DNA of 64,000 nt from Portibacter marinus (GCF_021533195.1 NZ_JAJNKB010000005.1:238258-302257), one strand, 5' to 3'. Shown: positions 7,196 through 16,872, counted from the stretch's first letter. Notes: generated by a model not told the origin, from the sequence alone. Translations and numbers: made by a program.

Positions 7196-9658
7196 ATGAC
7201 AAAAGTGATTATTAAATCGCTCTTAAATGTTGTGGTAGTATTTCTACTACTGCCAGTTTTGGGTATGTCTCAGTCAAATCCTCAGGTTCTATATAAAGAT
7301 ATCATAGATTCTGAATTTCATTTTTCCTTCATTAGTAGTGCTGCACCTCCTGTAGTTTTAGAACACCCATCCCATGGTAGTTTTAGCTTACAAACTACAC
7401 CTGATGGTGAAAATACCTATAACTATACTTATGCACCAGGTATAGCAGAAGGGGAGACACAAGCAGTTATTGAGTATTATAGAGTAAATGAAGTTACTGG
7501 TGCCTTAACTCCTGACTATACCACTATATATTTCAGAATCACACCTTCGCTTATAAGTTGTTCAGATGATCGAATCATCATTGAGAAGAATGCTGGTATT
7601 ACTTCTGTTGATGTGTTGGCCAATGACAGTAGAACTGATGGGCCGTTGGTTTTAGAGTCTTTACTTTACTCGGAAAATGGAGCAGCCACAATCATCAATG
7701 GTAGGATTATGTTTATGCCAGATCATGATTTTGTGGGAGATGCGTTTATTTATTATAGCGTAAAAGACCAAAAAGGGAAGAAAGGATCTGGTTTGCTTAA
7801 AGTTAAGGTGGTTGATCTTGCGACTATTCCACAGAAAAAAGAGCTCTTTTATATTAGTTATGGCGGAGAACCAGTTGAAATAGATTTACCATTGAACGGT
7901 TTTAAGGTTAATGGAAATTTGAGCTATGGTTCTTTCAAGCAAGTCGACGGTGCTAATATGTATATTCCGTCGGGCAATCAATCCACTACAGAAGTTTTTG
8001 AACTTAAAAAGGATGGAATTACGAGGAAGATCAATGTTAAAATGATCTATATGCCTCGTCCTAATAGTTGGGTAAGAGATGATGTGAGATATACGACAAA
8101 GGGGGAGAAAGTTACCCTTGATGTAACCAAGAATGACCTTAAGAAAAATCAGCAGATCATTCAGCACTCCAGTGACTTGGTTCCCGGGTTATCCAGTGGC
8201 CTATTTACCTATGAACCGCCATCCTACTACACGGGTTCTAGGAAGATGACTTACACAGTCAGCGATGGTTATGATAGTGAAACTGGATTTGTTACGGTTC
8301 ATGTTAATAATTTTAATCCTCAAACAAGACATGATTATGAATTTCTAGCATTGGGGAATAATACGCTGGTCATCAACTATAGTATTCCGATCGAGAAATT
8401 CACTTTTGAATTAATAGAAGCGCCTGAACGTGGTAGTGTAGTCATTAACGATGGTAAATCCACCATTAATTTTGAATGTGACGCCATTTCGGGTAACAAC
8501 CTTATTCTTTATGATCCAGATTATAATTATACAGGGAAAGATGCTTTTAGAGTAAGATACTGCGTAGAAGGATCATGTAAGAATATCGAAATTGCTGTTG
8601 ATGTAGTGCAGAACAAAGAAGATATTTGTCATTGCTATACAGGGTGTGTGTGGGCTGGTGATGCCAATAATGATGGAGTGGTCAATGCTTCTGATTTAAT
8701 TTCAATGGCGAGTGCTTTTGGCGAAAGTGGTGCCGACTCTGACATGGGTGGTGTATGGTTGGGAAGGAAAACAGAGGATTGGAATTTTGTTTCTGACAAT
8801 GGGATTAATGCTAAGTTTGCCGATTCTGACGGAAATGGGCTTGTTGATGAATTCGATTTTGATGCGATTGAGGAAAACTACAATCAAAATCATGCACTGG
8901 TTCCTCCTCAGTTTATAGAAAGACGAGATTTCCCTTTCACTATTGATCTGGAGAAAGATACCGTTTATGCGGGAGATTTGATCACATTTGATATTGGAAT
9001 TGGAAACGCATATTACCCAGCACTAGAGGTCAATGGTTTGTCTTACTCCCTAGGATTTCCGCCCTCTTTTGTAGACTCTACATCATTTAAAGTTGCTTAT
9101 CAAAGCAACTCTTGGTTTGGCATTGATGAAAAATTAGTTTCAATTTCGAAACAAATACGGAAAGGATGGGTCGAATCAGCTGTCGGCAGATTGAGTCCAG
9201 CACATAAGAGTGGTCATGGGGTTATTGGTAAGATTAGTTTTATTGTAGAAGAAGATGTAGTGGGTGGTTTTAGAGTAAAAAATGATGGAATTATACCACT
9301 AACGATTCAAGTTTCAGACATTCAAGTTGCAACAGGAGATGGTGCCATTGGTGCACTTGACGACACTGGAATAACAATTTATATCAATGTGAATAAAAGG
9401 TCTGAAGAAAAGGAAAATGCTCGACTTTTGGTATTTCCTAACCCCGCTCAAAATGTCCTAAATCTTCACATGAATGGAGGACATGAAATTCTTTCTTATC
9501 AGGTATTGAACATCAATGGACAGGTGGTGAAAGCCCAATCTGGTCTTCTAAATCGCTCTGAGGTTTTTTATGTCAATGATTTGAATCCAGGCGTATACAT
9601 CTTAAAGGCCAATACTACTTCTGGAATAAGGGTAGAGAGGTTTGAAGTTCTAAAATAA
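7196..9658 (+). CDS. T9SS-secreted surface protein with cadherin-like and dockerin-like repeats
   Basis: An 820-residue exported protein. The start at 7196 gives a clean signal peptide (MTKVIIKSLLNVVVVFLLLP, cleavage after MSQ); the 12 extra upstream codons would begin inside the probable promoter. The middle has Ig/cadherin-like beta modules marked by DVLANDS and YTVSDGYDSETG strings. Two calcium-loop sequences, GDANNDGVVNASD near residue 488 and DSDGNGLVDEFDF near 543, form a dockerin type I-like pair. The last 75 residues, from VFPNPAQN, are a T9SS type A sorting domain, so the protein is expected to cross the outer membrane and be attached or released. Role in adhesion or polymer binding is inference. 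Confidence 0.85.
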   Translation: MTKVIIKSLLNVVVVFLLLPVLGMSQSNPQVLYKDIIDSEFHFSFISSAAPPVVLEHPSHGSFSLQTTPDGENTYNYTYAPGIAEGETQAVIEYYRVNEVTGALTPDYTTIYFRITPSLISCSDDRIIIEKNAGITSVDVLANDSRTDGPLVLESLLYSENGAATIINGRIMFMPDHDFVGDAFIYYSVKDQKGKKGSGLLKVKVVDLATIPQKKELFYISYGGEPVEIDLPLNGFKVNGNLSYGSFKQVDGANMYIPSGNQSTTEVFELKKDGITRKINVKMIYMPRPNSWVRDDVRYTTKGEKVTLDVTKNDLKKNQQIIQHSSDLVPGLSSGLFTYEPPSYYTGSRKMTYTVSDGYDSETGFVTVHVNNFNPQTRHDYEFLALGNNTLVINYSIPIEKFTFELIEAPERGSVVINDGKSTINFECDAISGNNLILYDPDYNYTGKDAFRVRYCVEGSCKNIEIAVDVVQNKEDICHCYTGCVWAGDANNDGVVNASDLISMASAFGESGADSDMGGVWLGRKTEDWNFVSDNGINAKFADSDGNGLVDEFDFDAIEENYNQNHALVPPQFIERRDFPFTIDLEKDTVYAGDLITFDIGIGNAYYPALEVNGLSYSLGFPPSFVDSTSFKVAYQSNSWFGIDEKLVSISKQIRKGWVESAVGRLSPAHKSGHGVIGKISFIVEEDVVGGFRVKNDGIIPLTIQVSDIQVATGDGAIGALDDTGITIYINVNKRSEEKENARLLVFPNPAQNVLNLHMNGGHEILSYQVLNINGQVVKAQSGLLNRSEVFYVNDLNPGVYILKANTTSGIRVERFEVLK

Positions 9659-9862
9659 TCTTTTGTTTTTTCTTTTTAAGCTCGGATGTTAAACTGTTCG
9701 ATATTCACGAGTTTTGGGACTGGCAAATTCCATTTGTCGGAAAAGTACCTAAAGCCTCTGGTCAGAAAAATACCGAGTCCCTAGCACAAACTAAGTCCAC
9801 TTGAAAAGTCTTTTAGATGTTAACCATATCTAACCTTTTCTACCTTTTTTAAGTAGCCAGTA

Positions 9863-10582
9863 TCACAACCTGTTTTGATTGACAATATCCAACAATTCAT
9901 CCCTGTAATTTTTGCCGATGGGCAATTGCTTGACTTTGCCATTTTCTAAGACTTCGACAGTATTTCCAACCACAGCCTGGATCTTATTCAATCCCAAAAT
10001 ATAGGAACGGTGAATTCGCTTAAAGAACTTCTCAGGAAGTTTGTCCTCCAGGCTCTTCATAGTCTGAAGGGTTATGACTCTGCCAGTTTCCATCCTTATA
10101 ATGACATAATCTTTCAGGCCCTCAATATATAAGATGTCATTGTAATTAACCTTGATCAATTTCTTATCAGCCTTCACAAAAATATACTCATCATCGTCAT
10201 TCCCAGCTGATCCACTATCTGACTTTGAGCCAATCTTCTCTGTAGCTTTATTTACCGCCTTCATGAAGCGATCTAGTGAAATAGGTTTAACCAAATAGTC
10301 CACAGCGTCCATTTCAAAACCTTCTACAGCATAATTTGAATAAGCTGTTGTAAATATGACTTCCGGCGGATTTTTCAAGGATTTATAGAAATCGATACCA
10401 GTCAATTGAGGCATTTGAATATCAAGAAAAATAAGGTCAATATCATGCTTCTTTAAAGCATCATTGGCTTCAAATGCATTTTCACACCTTTGAACTAAGT
10501 TGACTTCCGGCATCTGTTCGATAAATGTTTCAAGAACATCTAGGGCCAAGGGTTCATCATCTATTATTAATACATCGATCAT
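9863..10582 (-). CDS. LytTR-family response regulator
   Basis: A 239-residue regulator. Residues 1-120 are a receiver domain: acidic pocket IIDDE at 6-10, phosphoacceptor D54 in IFLDIQMP, and the conserved lysine in LVKPIS near 107. Residues 135-235 are a LytTR DNA-binding domain (VKADKKLIKVNYNDILYIEG, and FFKRIHRSYILGLNKI). It is the second gene of an operon with the kinase that ends 13 bases upstream, the usual arrangement for Bacteroidota AlgR/AgrA-like systems. Its target genes cannot be told from the window; pairs of this kind often act on unlinked genes. Confidence 0.93.
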   Translation of the reverse strand: MIDVLIIDDEPLALDVLETFIEQMPEVNLVQRCENAFEANDALKKHDIDLIFLDIQMPQLTGIDFYKSLKNPPEVIFTTAYSNYAVEGFEMDAVDYLVKPISLDRFMKAVNKATEKIGSKSDSGSAGNDDDEYIFVKADKKLIKVNYNDILYIEGLKDYVIIRMETGRVITLQTMKSLEDKLPEKFFKRIHRSYILGLNKIQAVVGNTVEVLENGKVKQLPIGKNYRDELLDIVNQNRL

Positions 10583-10595
10583 TTCACAAATTTAG

Positions 10596-11648
10596 TTAGT
10601 TATTTAATTTTATTTTCAAATCTATACAGTAGTTATTGGGGCTGTCCTTAATGCTCAGTTCATGGCTATCAGGATAAAGCAGGTTCAGTCGTCGTTTGAC
10701 ATTGACAAGTCCGATACCTCCACTTTTTTTCCCGTTAGGATTGGGCGCAGATTCAGCTTTGCTATTGTCAATAGAAAAGTGGACATCATTCTCTGATATC
10801 TTCATCAATATTTTCACATATCCCCCGCTTAATTGATTACTCAAGCCGTGTTTAAAACTATTCTCCAGAAAGGGAATGAATAATAGCGGAGCTATTTTTT
10901 GATCCTTTATCAGACCGGATACCAAAAAATCTATTTTTATATTTTTTTTCTGCCTTAGTTTTTCAAGTTCCAGGTAATTCTCCAGATAATTCACTTCCTT
11001 CCTCAAAGGCACCCTTTCCTCATTACATTCATAAAGCATATATCGCATCATTTCTGAAAGTTTCAGAACGATTTCAGGAGCTTGGTCTGACTTCTTTAAG
11101 GTCAAGGCATAAAGGTTGTTGAGCGTGTTAAACAGAAAGTGAGGATTGATTTGAGATTTGAGAAAATTTAGCTCGGACTCCGTATTTTTATGTTGAAGTT
11201 CCATCTTTTCCACACTTCCTTTCTGCCAGTCTAGAATGATTTGAAAGATGGTAGAAATAGACCCATAGAAGAGCAGTTGGAAAAAAATAATGCCTTGCCT
11301 CGATATAAAATAGGTCTGAACTCCCGGTTGATCACTGAACAGCAGGTAAAAAATAATGGTCTTTAAGGGGGTGAGAATGATGGCTGTAAGAACCAGTGCA
11401 ATGGCATAATTGATTCCACTATTTCTTCTAAGATAATTGGGAATTAAAAAATATAAATTGAAGTACACAATGACCATGTAAAAACAGATCGTCACTAACT
11501 CTTTGATAAGTGTAAAAACGCTTGAGGGGTTAGGGTCTATTAATATCAATGCAATGTAGAGCCCTACCCAGAAAAGAGCATGAAATAAAGTATCCCGTTT
11601 TGCCCAATCCGGTATGTTGAACTTCAAATCCGATCTAATACTCATCAT
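10596..11648 (-). CDS. LytS/YehU-type sensor histidine kinase
   Basis: A 350-residue membrane kinase. Four hydrophobic segments span about residues 22-140, with no periplasmic sensor domain of note. The His_kinase domain has SQINPHFLFNTLNNLYAL with the phosphoacceptor H170, then a short coiled stretch before it. The ATPase half has PFLENSFKHGL (N box) and KKSGGIGLVNVKRRL (G box). It phosphorylates the adjacent LytTR regulator. The ATG is doubled (MM); either could be used. A TATTTTTG element on the minus strand at 11743-11736 is a candidate promoter, divergent from the queD promoter. Confidence 0.93.
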   Translation of the reverse strand: MMSIRSDLKFNIPDWAKRDTLFHALFWVGLYIALILIDPNPSSVFTLIKELVTICFYMVIVYFNLYFLIPNYLRRNSGINYAIALVLTAIILTPLKTIIFYLLFSDQPGVQTYFISRQGIIFFQLLFYGSISTIFQIILDWQKGSVEKMELQHKNTESELNFLKSQINPHFLFNTLNNLYALTLKKSDQAPEIVLKLSEMMRYMLYECNEERVPLRKEVNYLENYLELEKLRQKKNIKIDFLVSGLIKDQKIAPLLFIPFLENSFKHGLSNQLSGGYVKILMKISENDVHFSIDNSKAESAPNPNGKKSGGIGLVNVKRRLNLLYPDSHELSIKDSPNNYCIDLKIKLNN

Positions 11649-11735
11649 CTGTATTTACAATGATTCCAACTGAAAATTGGTTTTCCTATGGCTTGTTTTT
11701 AGATCAATCATCACCAGCGATCGATGAATCACTTC

Positions 11736-11743
11736 CAAAAATA
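11736..11743 (-). promoter_or_regulatory. Putative -7 promoter element for the kinase/regulator operon
   Basis: TATTTTTG on the minus strand, a full TAnnTTTG match, about 88 bases before the kinase start and 25 bases from the divergent queD element. Confidence 0.45.
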
Positions 11744-11768
11744 AAGATAGTTTTTTCAAGCTTATTTG

Positions 11769-11776
11769 TACTTTTG
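11769..11776 (+). promoter_or_regulatory. Putative -7 promoter element for queD
   Basis: TACTTTTG, full TAnnTTTG match, 19 bases before the ATG at 11796. It overlaps the upstream TTG at 11766 that could otherwise extend the frame, which argues for the ATG. Confidence 0.55.
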
Positions 11777-11795
11777 CGCGAAATTAAAGCTAAGG

Positions 11796-12206
11796 ATGGT
11801 TTATTTGACTAGGATAGAAAAGTTTAATGCTGCCCATAAGTTATGGGTGAAGGACTGGTCAGAGGAGAAAAACCGTGAAGTATTTGGTAAGTGCAGCAAT
11901 AAGAATTGGCATGGCCATAATTACAAGCTGCTTGTCACAGTTAAAGGCAAACCTGATCCAGTCACTGGCTTTGTGATTGACGCTAAAAAACTAAGTAAAT
12001 TGATAAGAGTGCATGTGACTGATAAATTAGACCACAGCAATCTTAATTTAGATGTGGATTTTATTCCTCGCAATACGATGCCGACCACCGAAAATTTAGT
12101 AATCCTGATTTGGAATGAACTGAAACCCCATCTCGATAGTTGTACCTTACATTGTGTAAAATTAATTGAGACAGACACCATATACGCTGAGTATTATGGT
12201 GAATAA
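11796..12206 (+). CDS. queD: 6-carboxytetrahydropterin synthase / 6-pyruvoyltetrahydropterin synthase family
   Basis: A 136-residue protein of the T-fold. Zinc ligands are the His in FNAAHKL and the two in WHGHNY; the catalytic Cys is in GKCSNKNWHGH, and DHSNLN and PTTENLV are family blocks. QueD converts dihydroneopterin triphosphate to 6-carboxytetrahydropterin, the second step to queuosine. It is followed after nine bases by folE, which supplies that substrate, so the two steps are coupled. Start chosen at the ATG after TAAGG rather than the upstream TTG. A pterin-pathway PTPS role cannot be excluded, but no later pterin genes are near. Confidence 0.9.
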   Translation: MVYLTRIEKFNAAHKLWVKDWSEEKNREVFGKCSNKNWHGHNYKLLVTVKGKPDPVTGFVIDAKKLSKLIRVHVTDKLDHSNLNLDVDFIPRNTMPTTENLVILIWNELKPHLDSCTLHCVKLIETDTIYAEYYGE

Positions 12207-12215
12207 AGTTTGAAC

Positions 12216-12812
12216 ATGGCATATAAAAAAACAGAAGAATACAATCAGGAAACCACCGAAATACTAAAAGAGAACTTCACCAGTATCATCACGGAAATAG
12301 GGGAGGATCCTTCCAGAGAGGGATTAGTGAAAACGCCTGAAAGAGCTGCTAAGGCTATGCAATTTCTAACTCAAGGGTATTCGATGGATGCAAAGGAAAT
12401 TTTAAGTTCCGCTTTGTTTCCTGAAGACTACAGTGAAATTGTGATTGTAAAAGATATAGAGGTTTATTCTATGTGTGAACATCATATTCTACCATTTTTT
12501 GGTAAAGCTCATATTGCCTACATCCCGAATGGACATGTTGTGGGCTTGAGTAAGTTGCCCAGGGTAGTGGACGTTTTTGCCAGAAGATTACAAGTACAAG
12601 AAAGGTTAACACATGAGATCCTAAATTGTCTTCAAGACACTCTTAATCCGCTTGGTGCTGCTGTTGTAATAGAAGCACGTCATATGTGTATGATGATGAG
12701 GGGTGTAGAAAAACAGAATTCTATCACCACCACTTCAGCGTTTACTGGTGAATTTAGAAAAACAGAGACAAGAAATGAATTTCTTAAGTTATTACTATCT
12801 AACAGAGTATAG
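12216..12812 (+). CDS. folE: GTP cyclohydrolase I
   Basis: A 198-residue enzyme that turns GTP into dihydroneopterin triphosphate, the precursor of folate and queuosine. Zinc ligands are the Cys and His of [10 protein letters not shown] and the Cys of [10 protein letters not shown]; the substrate-site strings [10 protein letters not shown] and QERLT are intact, as is the C-terminal [10 protein letters not shown]. The ATG at 12216 is preferred over the TTG two codons earlier. It sits between queD and fabD with gaps of nine and three bases, so one transcript is likely. Confidence 0.96.
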   Translation: MAYKKTEEYNQETTEILKENFTSIITEIGEDPSREGLVKTPERAAKAMQFLTQGYSMDAKEILSSALFPEDYSEIVIVKDIEVYSMCEHHILPFFGKAHIAYIPNGHVVGLSKLPRVVDVFARRLQVQERLTHEILNCLQDTLNPLGAAVVIEARHMCMMMRGVEKQNSITTTSAFTGEFRKTETRNEFLKLLLSNRV

Positions 12813-12815
12813 AAA

Positions 12816-13694
12816 ATGAAAGCATATATATTTCCTGGACAGGGGGCTCAATTTGAAGGAATGGCGTCAGAGTTGATGGCTACATCAGACGAAGCCAAAC
12901 TCTTGTTTAAAAAGGCAGATGAAATATTGGATTTCAAGATTTCAGAAGTCATGGTGTCTGGTAGTGCAGACGAGCTAAAAGAAACTAAAGTAACCCAGCC
13001 GGCCATATATTTACATTCAGTGATAAAGGCTAAATTGGCAGGTGATGCTTTTCAGCCGGATTTCGTAGCAGGACACAGTTTGGGTGAATTCTCAGCACTT
13101 GCAGCGGCAGGTGCATTGTCGTTTGAAGAAGGTCTTAGCCTGGTAAGTAAGCGCGCTTTGGCAATGCAAGAAGCTTGCGAAATGCAAGAATCCACCATGG
13201 CTGCAATTTTGGGATTAGATGACGCTGTTGTAGAGGAAATATGTGGAAAAGTGAAAGATCTAGTGGTACCTGCAAATTATAATTGTCCTGGTCAACTGGT
13301 TATTTCAGGAACCATAAATGGAGTTCAGGAGGCTGTCCAGCTAGCAAATGAAGCAGGTGCAAGAAGAGCGTTGATTTTAAATGTGGGAGGAGCATTTCAC
13401 TCACCATTGATGGAGCCGGCGAGAGAATCTTTACAATCGGCAATTCAAGAAGCACAGATTGATTCGCCGATGATACCTATTTTTCAAAACGTAGATGGTG
13501 AAGCACAAACCAATCCTGAAATCATTAAATCAAATCTGATTAAACAGTTAACAGCACCAGTTTTGTGGACACAGACCATGAACAATATGATCAAGGCTGG
13601 TGTCACTACCTTCGTAGAAGTCGGTGGAACAGGCAAAGTACTATCAGGTTTGGTCAAGAAAGTCGATCGCAAGATGCCTTGTGAAACTTTATAA
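12816..13694 (+). CDS. fabD: Malonyl-CoA:ACP transacylase
   Basis: A 292-residue enzyme that loads malonyl groups on acyl carrier protein for fatty-acid elongation. The nucleophile is the Ser of GHSLGEFSAL, the catalytic His is in AFHSPLMEPA, and the N-terminal oxyanion block PGQGAQFEGM is present. Length is normal for the stand-alone enzyme. It starts three bases after folE. There are no other fatty-acid genes nearby, so the grouping looks like housekeeping co-transcription rather than pathway clustering. Confidence 0.96.
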   Translation: MKAYIFPGQGAQFEGMASELMATSDEAKLLFKKADEILDFKISEVMVSGSADELKETKVTQPAIYLHSVIKAKLAGDAFQPDFVAGHSLGEFSALAAAGALSFEEGLSLVSKRALAMQEACEMQESTMAAILGLDDAVVEEICGKVKDLVVPANYNCPGQLVISGTINGVQEAVQLANEAGARRALILNVGGAFHSPLMEPARESLQSAIQEAQIDSPMIPIFQNVDGEAQTNPEIIKSNLIKQLTAPVLWTQTMNNMIKAGVTTFVEVGGTGKVLSGLVKKVDRKMPCETL

Positions 13695-13702
13695 AACCTT
13701 GT

Positions 13703-13710
13703 TATATTTG
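13703..13710 (+). promoter_or_regulatory. Putative -7 promoter element for yqgE
   Basis: TATATTTG, with CTTG at 13678-13681 about 21 bases upstream. It is only eight bases before the ATG at 13719, so transcripts from it would be nearly leaderless. Confidence 0.45.
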
Positions 13711-13718
13711 GGACTGAT

Positions 13719-14270
13719 ATGAATGTTGAAGTAGGAAAATTACTTTTGGCCCAACCTTTTATGTTAGATCCTAATTTTAAGAGATCTGTAGTGCTTTTGT
13801 GTGAGCATGATTCTGCCAAGGGATCACTTGGTTTTATTCTGAATAAACCTTTGAATATGCAGATTTTAGAACTAGTGGGTGACTTTCCGGATATAGAAGC
13901 AGATGTTTTTTACGGTGGACCGGTAGCAACAGACACCTTACACTACATACACGATAAAGGTGACCTTCTACAGGATAGTATAGAAATTCATAAGGGAATT
14001 TATTGGGGCGGTGACTACACAAGGCTTAAGTTTCTAATCGAAAACAAACTCATTCTGGCCAGTAATATTAAATTTTTTGTAGGATATTCAGGATGGTCTG
14101 AAGAACAACTGGATGCTGAATTGGAGATTGGATCGTGGGTTGTTGCAGATATGGATTTTAATTATCTTTTTCATAAGGAGGAAGGTAAACTTTGGAAGAA
14201 GGTCATGGAAAATAAAGGTAGTTCTTATGGCGTCATTGGCCAAATTTCCGAATCACACAGATTGAATTAG
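13719..14270 (+). CDS. YqgE/AlgH family protein (DUF179)
   Basis: A 183-residue cytoplasmic protein with the family blocks FMLDPNFKRSVVLLCEHD, GSLGFILNKPL, YGGPVATDTLHYIHD and FVGYSGWSEEQLDAEL. Widely conserved, biochemical role not established; AlgH has been linked to alginate control in Pseudomonas. It lies between fabD and an ABC-F gene; the gap to the latter is four bases. A promoter-like element lies immediately before the start, so it may head its own unit with the ABC-F gene. Confidence 0.92.
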   Translation: MNVEVGKLLLAQPFMLDPNFKRSVVLLCEHDSAKGSLGFILNKPLNMQILELVGDFPDIEADVFYGGPVATDTLHYIHDKGDLLQDSIEIHKGIYWGGDYTRLKFLIENKLILASNIKFFVGYSGWSEEQLDAELEIGSWVVADMDFNYLFHKEEGKLWKKVMENKGSSYGVIGQISESHRLN

Positions 14271-14274
14271 TGTT

Positions 14275-16173
14275 ATGATTAATGTGCAAGGTCTGTATAT
14301 CCAATACGGAGACAGAATTCTTTTTAATCGACCAAATCTCACCATCGAGAAAAATGAGAAGATCGCATTGATCGGTCGGAATGGTGCTGGCAAATCGAGT
14401 CTTTTAAAGCTATTATGTGGTAAGTTTACTCCCGATGAAGGAAGCATAGAAGTACAAAACGGTGTTACCATGGGTTATCTTGAACAAGACCTTGACCTGA
14501 ACTATGATACACCGATACTAACGGAAGCTAAAAAGGCTTTCGAGCACGTCAATAAACTAAAGCAAGACCTGGAAAAGATCAATGCTGAATTAGAGAAGGG
14601 CATTGAGGATATGGATTATATGACCAAGCTTCTTGAGCGTCAGGGTGACTTGTTTAACAGATTAGAGATTCTTGGTGGAAATACGATAGAAAGTGAAGCT
14701 GAAAAAATTTTACTGGGTTTGGGTTTTAAATCTACGGATCTGACTCGTAAGCTAAGTGAATTTAGTGGTGGTTGGCAAATGAGAGTAGAAATTGCGAAGT
14801 TGTTATTGAAAAAACCGGACGTACTTTTACTGGATGAACCAACCAATCACCTGGATATTGAAAGTATTATATGGTTGGAGAAATACTTGAAAAACTATGA
14901 AGGTACAATCGTGCTCATTTCCCACGATACTCAGTTTCTTGACACCATTTGCAATAAAACCATTGAAATAGATGGTGGTCAATTCCATGAGTACAAAGCA
15001 TCCTACTACAAATACATTGAATTGAGGGAAGAGCGGATCGCTATTCAAACTGCAGCGTTTAAGAATCAGCAGAAAGATATTGAGCAGAAAGAAAAGACCA
15101 TTAAACGCTTTATGGCGAAGGCCAATAAAACAAAGATGGCGCAATCCATGCAGAAGCAATTGGATAAAATGGAAAGAATATCCATTGACCATTTTGACAC
15201 CAGGAACATGAATCTAAGATTTCCAGATCCTCCCAGATCAGGCAGGCTGGTTGTAGACGCTCATTGTTCTAAAAGCTATGGCCACCTGAAAGTCTTAAGT
15301 GATATTCAGTTTTCAATTGAACGTGGGGAAAAAGTAGCTTTTGTTGGACAAAATGGACAAGGAAAATCTACGCTGGCTAAACTTATTGTTGGACAAATTG
15401 AACCAAGCAGTGGGAATATAGAGCTTGGGCACAACGTCGAGATTGGGTACTATGCTCAAAATCAGGCTGAAGAGTTAGATAGAGAGAAAACGCTTTTAGA
15501 AACCATGCAGGATCATTCCTCCGCAGAACAGAGACCAAATTTACGAAGTATCCTGGGTAGTTTTATGTTTTCCGGTGAGGATGTGGATAAGAAAGTAAGT
15601 GTCCTTTCAGGAGGTGAAAGAGCGAGACTTGCTTTGGCGGTGATGGTTCTAAGATCTTTCAATCTTTTGATATTAGATGAGCCTACGAATCATTTAGATA
15701 TTCAAGCAAAAGCGGTGCTGAAAGATACTGTTGATAACTATGAAGGCACTTGTATCATTGTGTCACACGACAGAGAATTTTTATCCGGCCTAACCGATAA
15801 AACCTACGAGTTCCGAGATAATCAATTGATAGAGTATTTAGGAGATGTGAATTATTTCTTAAAGAAGAGGGAGTTGGATAATATGCGCCAGGTCGAGAGA
15901 ACAGAGAAGATAACCGACCAGCGTGAAGAGAAGTCCAAGCTGTCTGAGGACGAAGTAAAAAAAATGAAGAGAAAAATTCAGTATTTGGAGAGAGATATTG
16001 AAAAATTAGAAACAAAAATTGAGGCGGTTCAGAATAAAATGTATGAACCTGATTTTTACAACGACCCAGATAGTCAAAAAGTAATTTCCAGGCACAACGA
16101 GATGAAGAAGGAGTTGGCTCAAAAAATGGAAGACTGGGAATCTCAGGTAGAATCTCTAGACGGATTTGCGTAA
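14275..16173 (+). CDS. ABC-F family ATPase (ribosome-associated type)
   Basis: A 632-residue protein with two ABC domains and no membrane segment. Walker A motifs are GRNGAGKSSLLKLL and GQNGQGKSTLAKLI; signatures are FSGGWQMRVEIAKLL and LSGGERARLALA; both Walker B motifs end LLLDEPTNHLD/LILDEPTNHLD. The linker between domains is charged and coiled (about 230-300). A C-terminal coiled coil covers about 540-632, as in Uup and related members. ABC-F proteins bind the ribosomal E site and relieve translation stalls. Which subfamily cannot be settled by eye; resistance function is not suggested by the context. The 3' end overlaps the convergent pseudouridine synthase gene by 18 bases. Confidence 0.93.
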   Translation: MINVQGLYIQYGDRILFNRPNLTIEKNEKIALIGRNGAGKSSLLKLLCGKFTPDEGSIEVQNGVTMGYLEQDLDLNYDTPILTEAKKAFEHVNKLKQDLEKINAELEKGIEDMDYMTKLLERQGDLFNRLEILGGNTIESEAEKILLGLGFKSTDLTRKLSEFSGGWQMRVEIAKLLLKKPDVLLLDEPTNHLDIESIIWLEKYLKNYEGTIVLISHDTQFLDTICNKTIEIDGGQFHEYKASYYKYIELREERIAIQTAAFKNQQKDIEQKEKTIKRFMAKANKTKMAQSMQKQLDKMERISIDHFDTRNMNLRFPDPPRSGRLVVDAHCSKSYGHLKVLSDIQFSIERGEKVAFVGQNGQGKSTLAKLIVGQIEPSSGNIELGHNVEIGYYAQNQAEELDREKTLLETMQDHSSAEQRPNLRSILGSFMFSGEDVDKKVSVLSGGERARLALAVMVLRSFNLLILDEPTNHLDIQAKAVLKDTVDNYEGTCIIVSHDREFLSGLTDKTYEFRDNQLIEYLGDVNYFLKKRELDNMRQVERTEKITDQREEKSKLSEDEVKKMKRKIQYLERDIEKLETKIEAVQNKMYEPDFYNDPDSQKVISRHNEMKKELAQKMEDWESQVESLDGFA

Positions 16174-16872
16174 TTGATTGATCACGGCCCTTAAATCCTT
16201 GGGTAATTCTGCGGCCAGTTCTAAAGAATTATTGGTCATAGGATGTTTGAATTCCAGTTTATGGGCATGTAGACTTACTCTTGAAAGCAATGGTTTCTCT
16301 TCTTCGTGTTTAGCTTTCCTGTACTTTTTTCCTTTAATTTCTGATAGAAAGAAGGCATTATCACCATAGATGGGATCGACCAGTAAGGGTGTAATGATAT
16401 TCTGAAAATGTACTCTTATTTGATGATGACGTCCAGTCAAGATTTCAGCTTCTAATAACGCAAAGTTTCCGAAAGTTTCCACTACCTTATAAACTGTAGA
16501 GGCACTTTTCCCATCTTTAGCTACAACACTTTTATTTTGGTTATTCAATTTTTTCAAAGGTAAATCAATTTGCCCTTCGTCAGGTCTCGGAAGTCCTCTG
16601 GTCAATAAGACATAGAATTTTCGAATTTGTCTATTTTGAAACATTAAGCTAAGCAACCTGTGTGTTTCAGCATCCTTTGCCAGAATTACAATTCCGCTAG
16701 TTTCCATATCAATACGATGGACGATAAAAATTTCACCCAATTTTTTCTTGTAGTAATATTTTAAAGATTTATCCATCTCGGCCGTTCTTGTCGGAATCAC
16801 AGGAATCCCGGATGGTTTATTGACTACAATTAAAAACTCGTCTTCGAATAAGATTTCAGCCAGGGGTTTCAC
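16156..16872 (-). CDS. RluA-family RNA pseudouridine synthase
   Basis: A 238-residue synthase without an N-terminal S4 domain. The catalytic Asp is in VHRIDMETSGIVILAK, and the family strings VNKPSGIPV, GRHHQIRVHF and LHAHKLEFKHP are present. It isomerises specific uridines in rRNA or tRNA; the target is unknown. Its start overlaps the stop of the RibF-GT2 gene by four bases, so the two are co-transcribed. It converges with the ABC-F gene, sharing the last 18 bases. Confidence 0.92.
   Translation of the reverse strand: MKPLAEILFEDEFLIVVNKPSGIPVIPTRTAEMDKSLKYYYKKKLGEIFIVHRIDMETSGIVILAKDAETHRLLSLMFQNRQIRKFYVLLTRGLPRPDEGQIDLPLKKLNNQNKSVVAKDGKSASTVYKVVETFGNFALLEAEILTGRHHQIRVHFQNIITPLLVDPIYGDNAFFLSEIKGKKYRKAKHEEEKPLLSRVSLHAHKLEFKHPMTNNSLELAAELPKDLRAVINQLRKSV

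Noticed and set aside
16156..16173. 18-base convergent overlap of ABC-F and pseudouridine synthase genes as a frameshift or misannotation
   Set aside because: Both frames keep normal family C-termini; short convergent overlaps occur elsewhere in this compact window (36579-36593).
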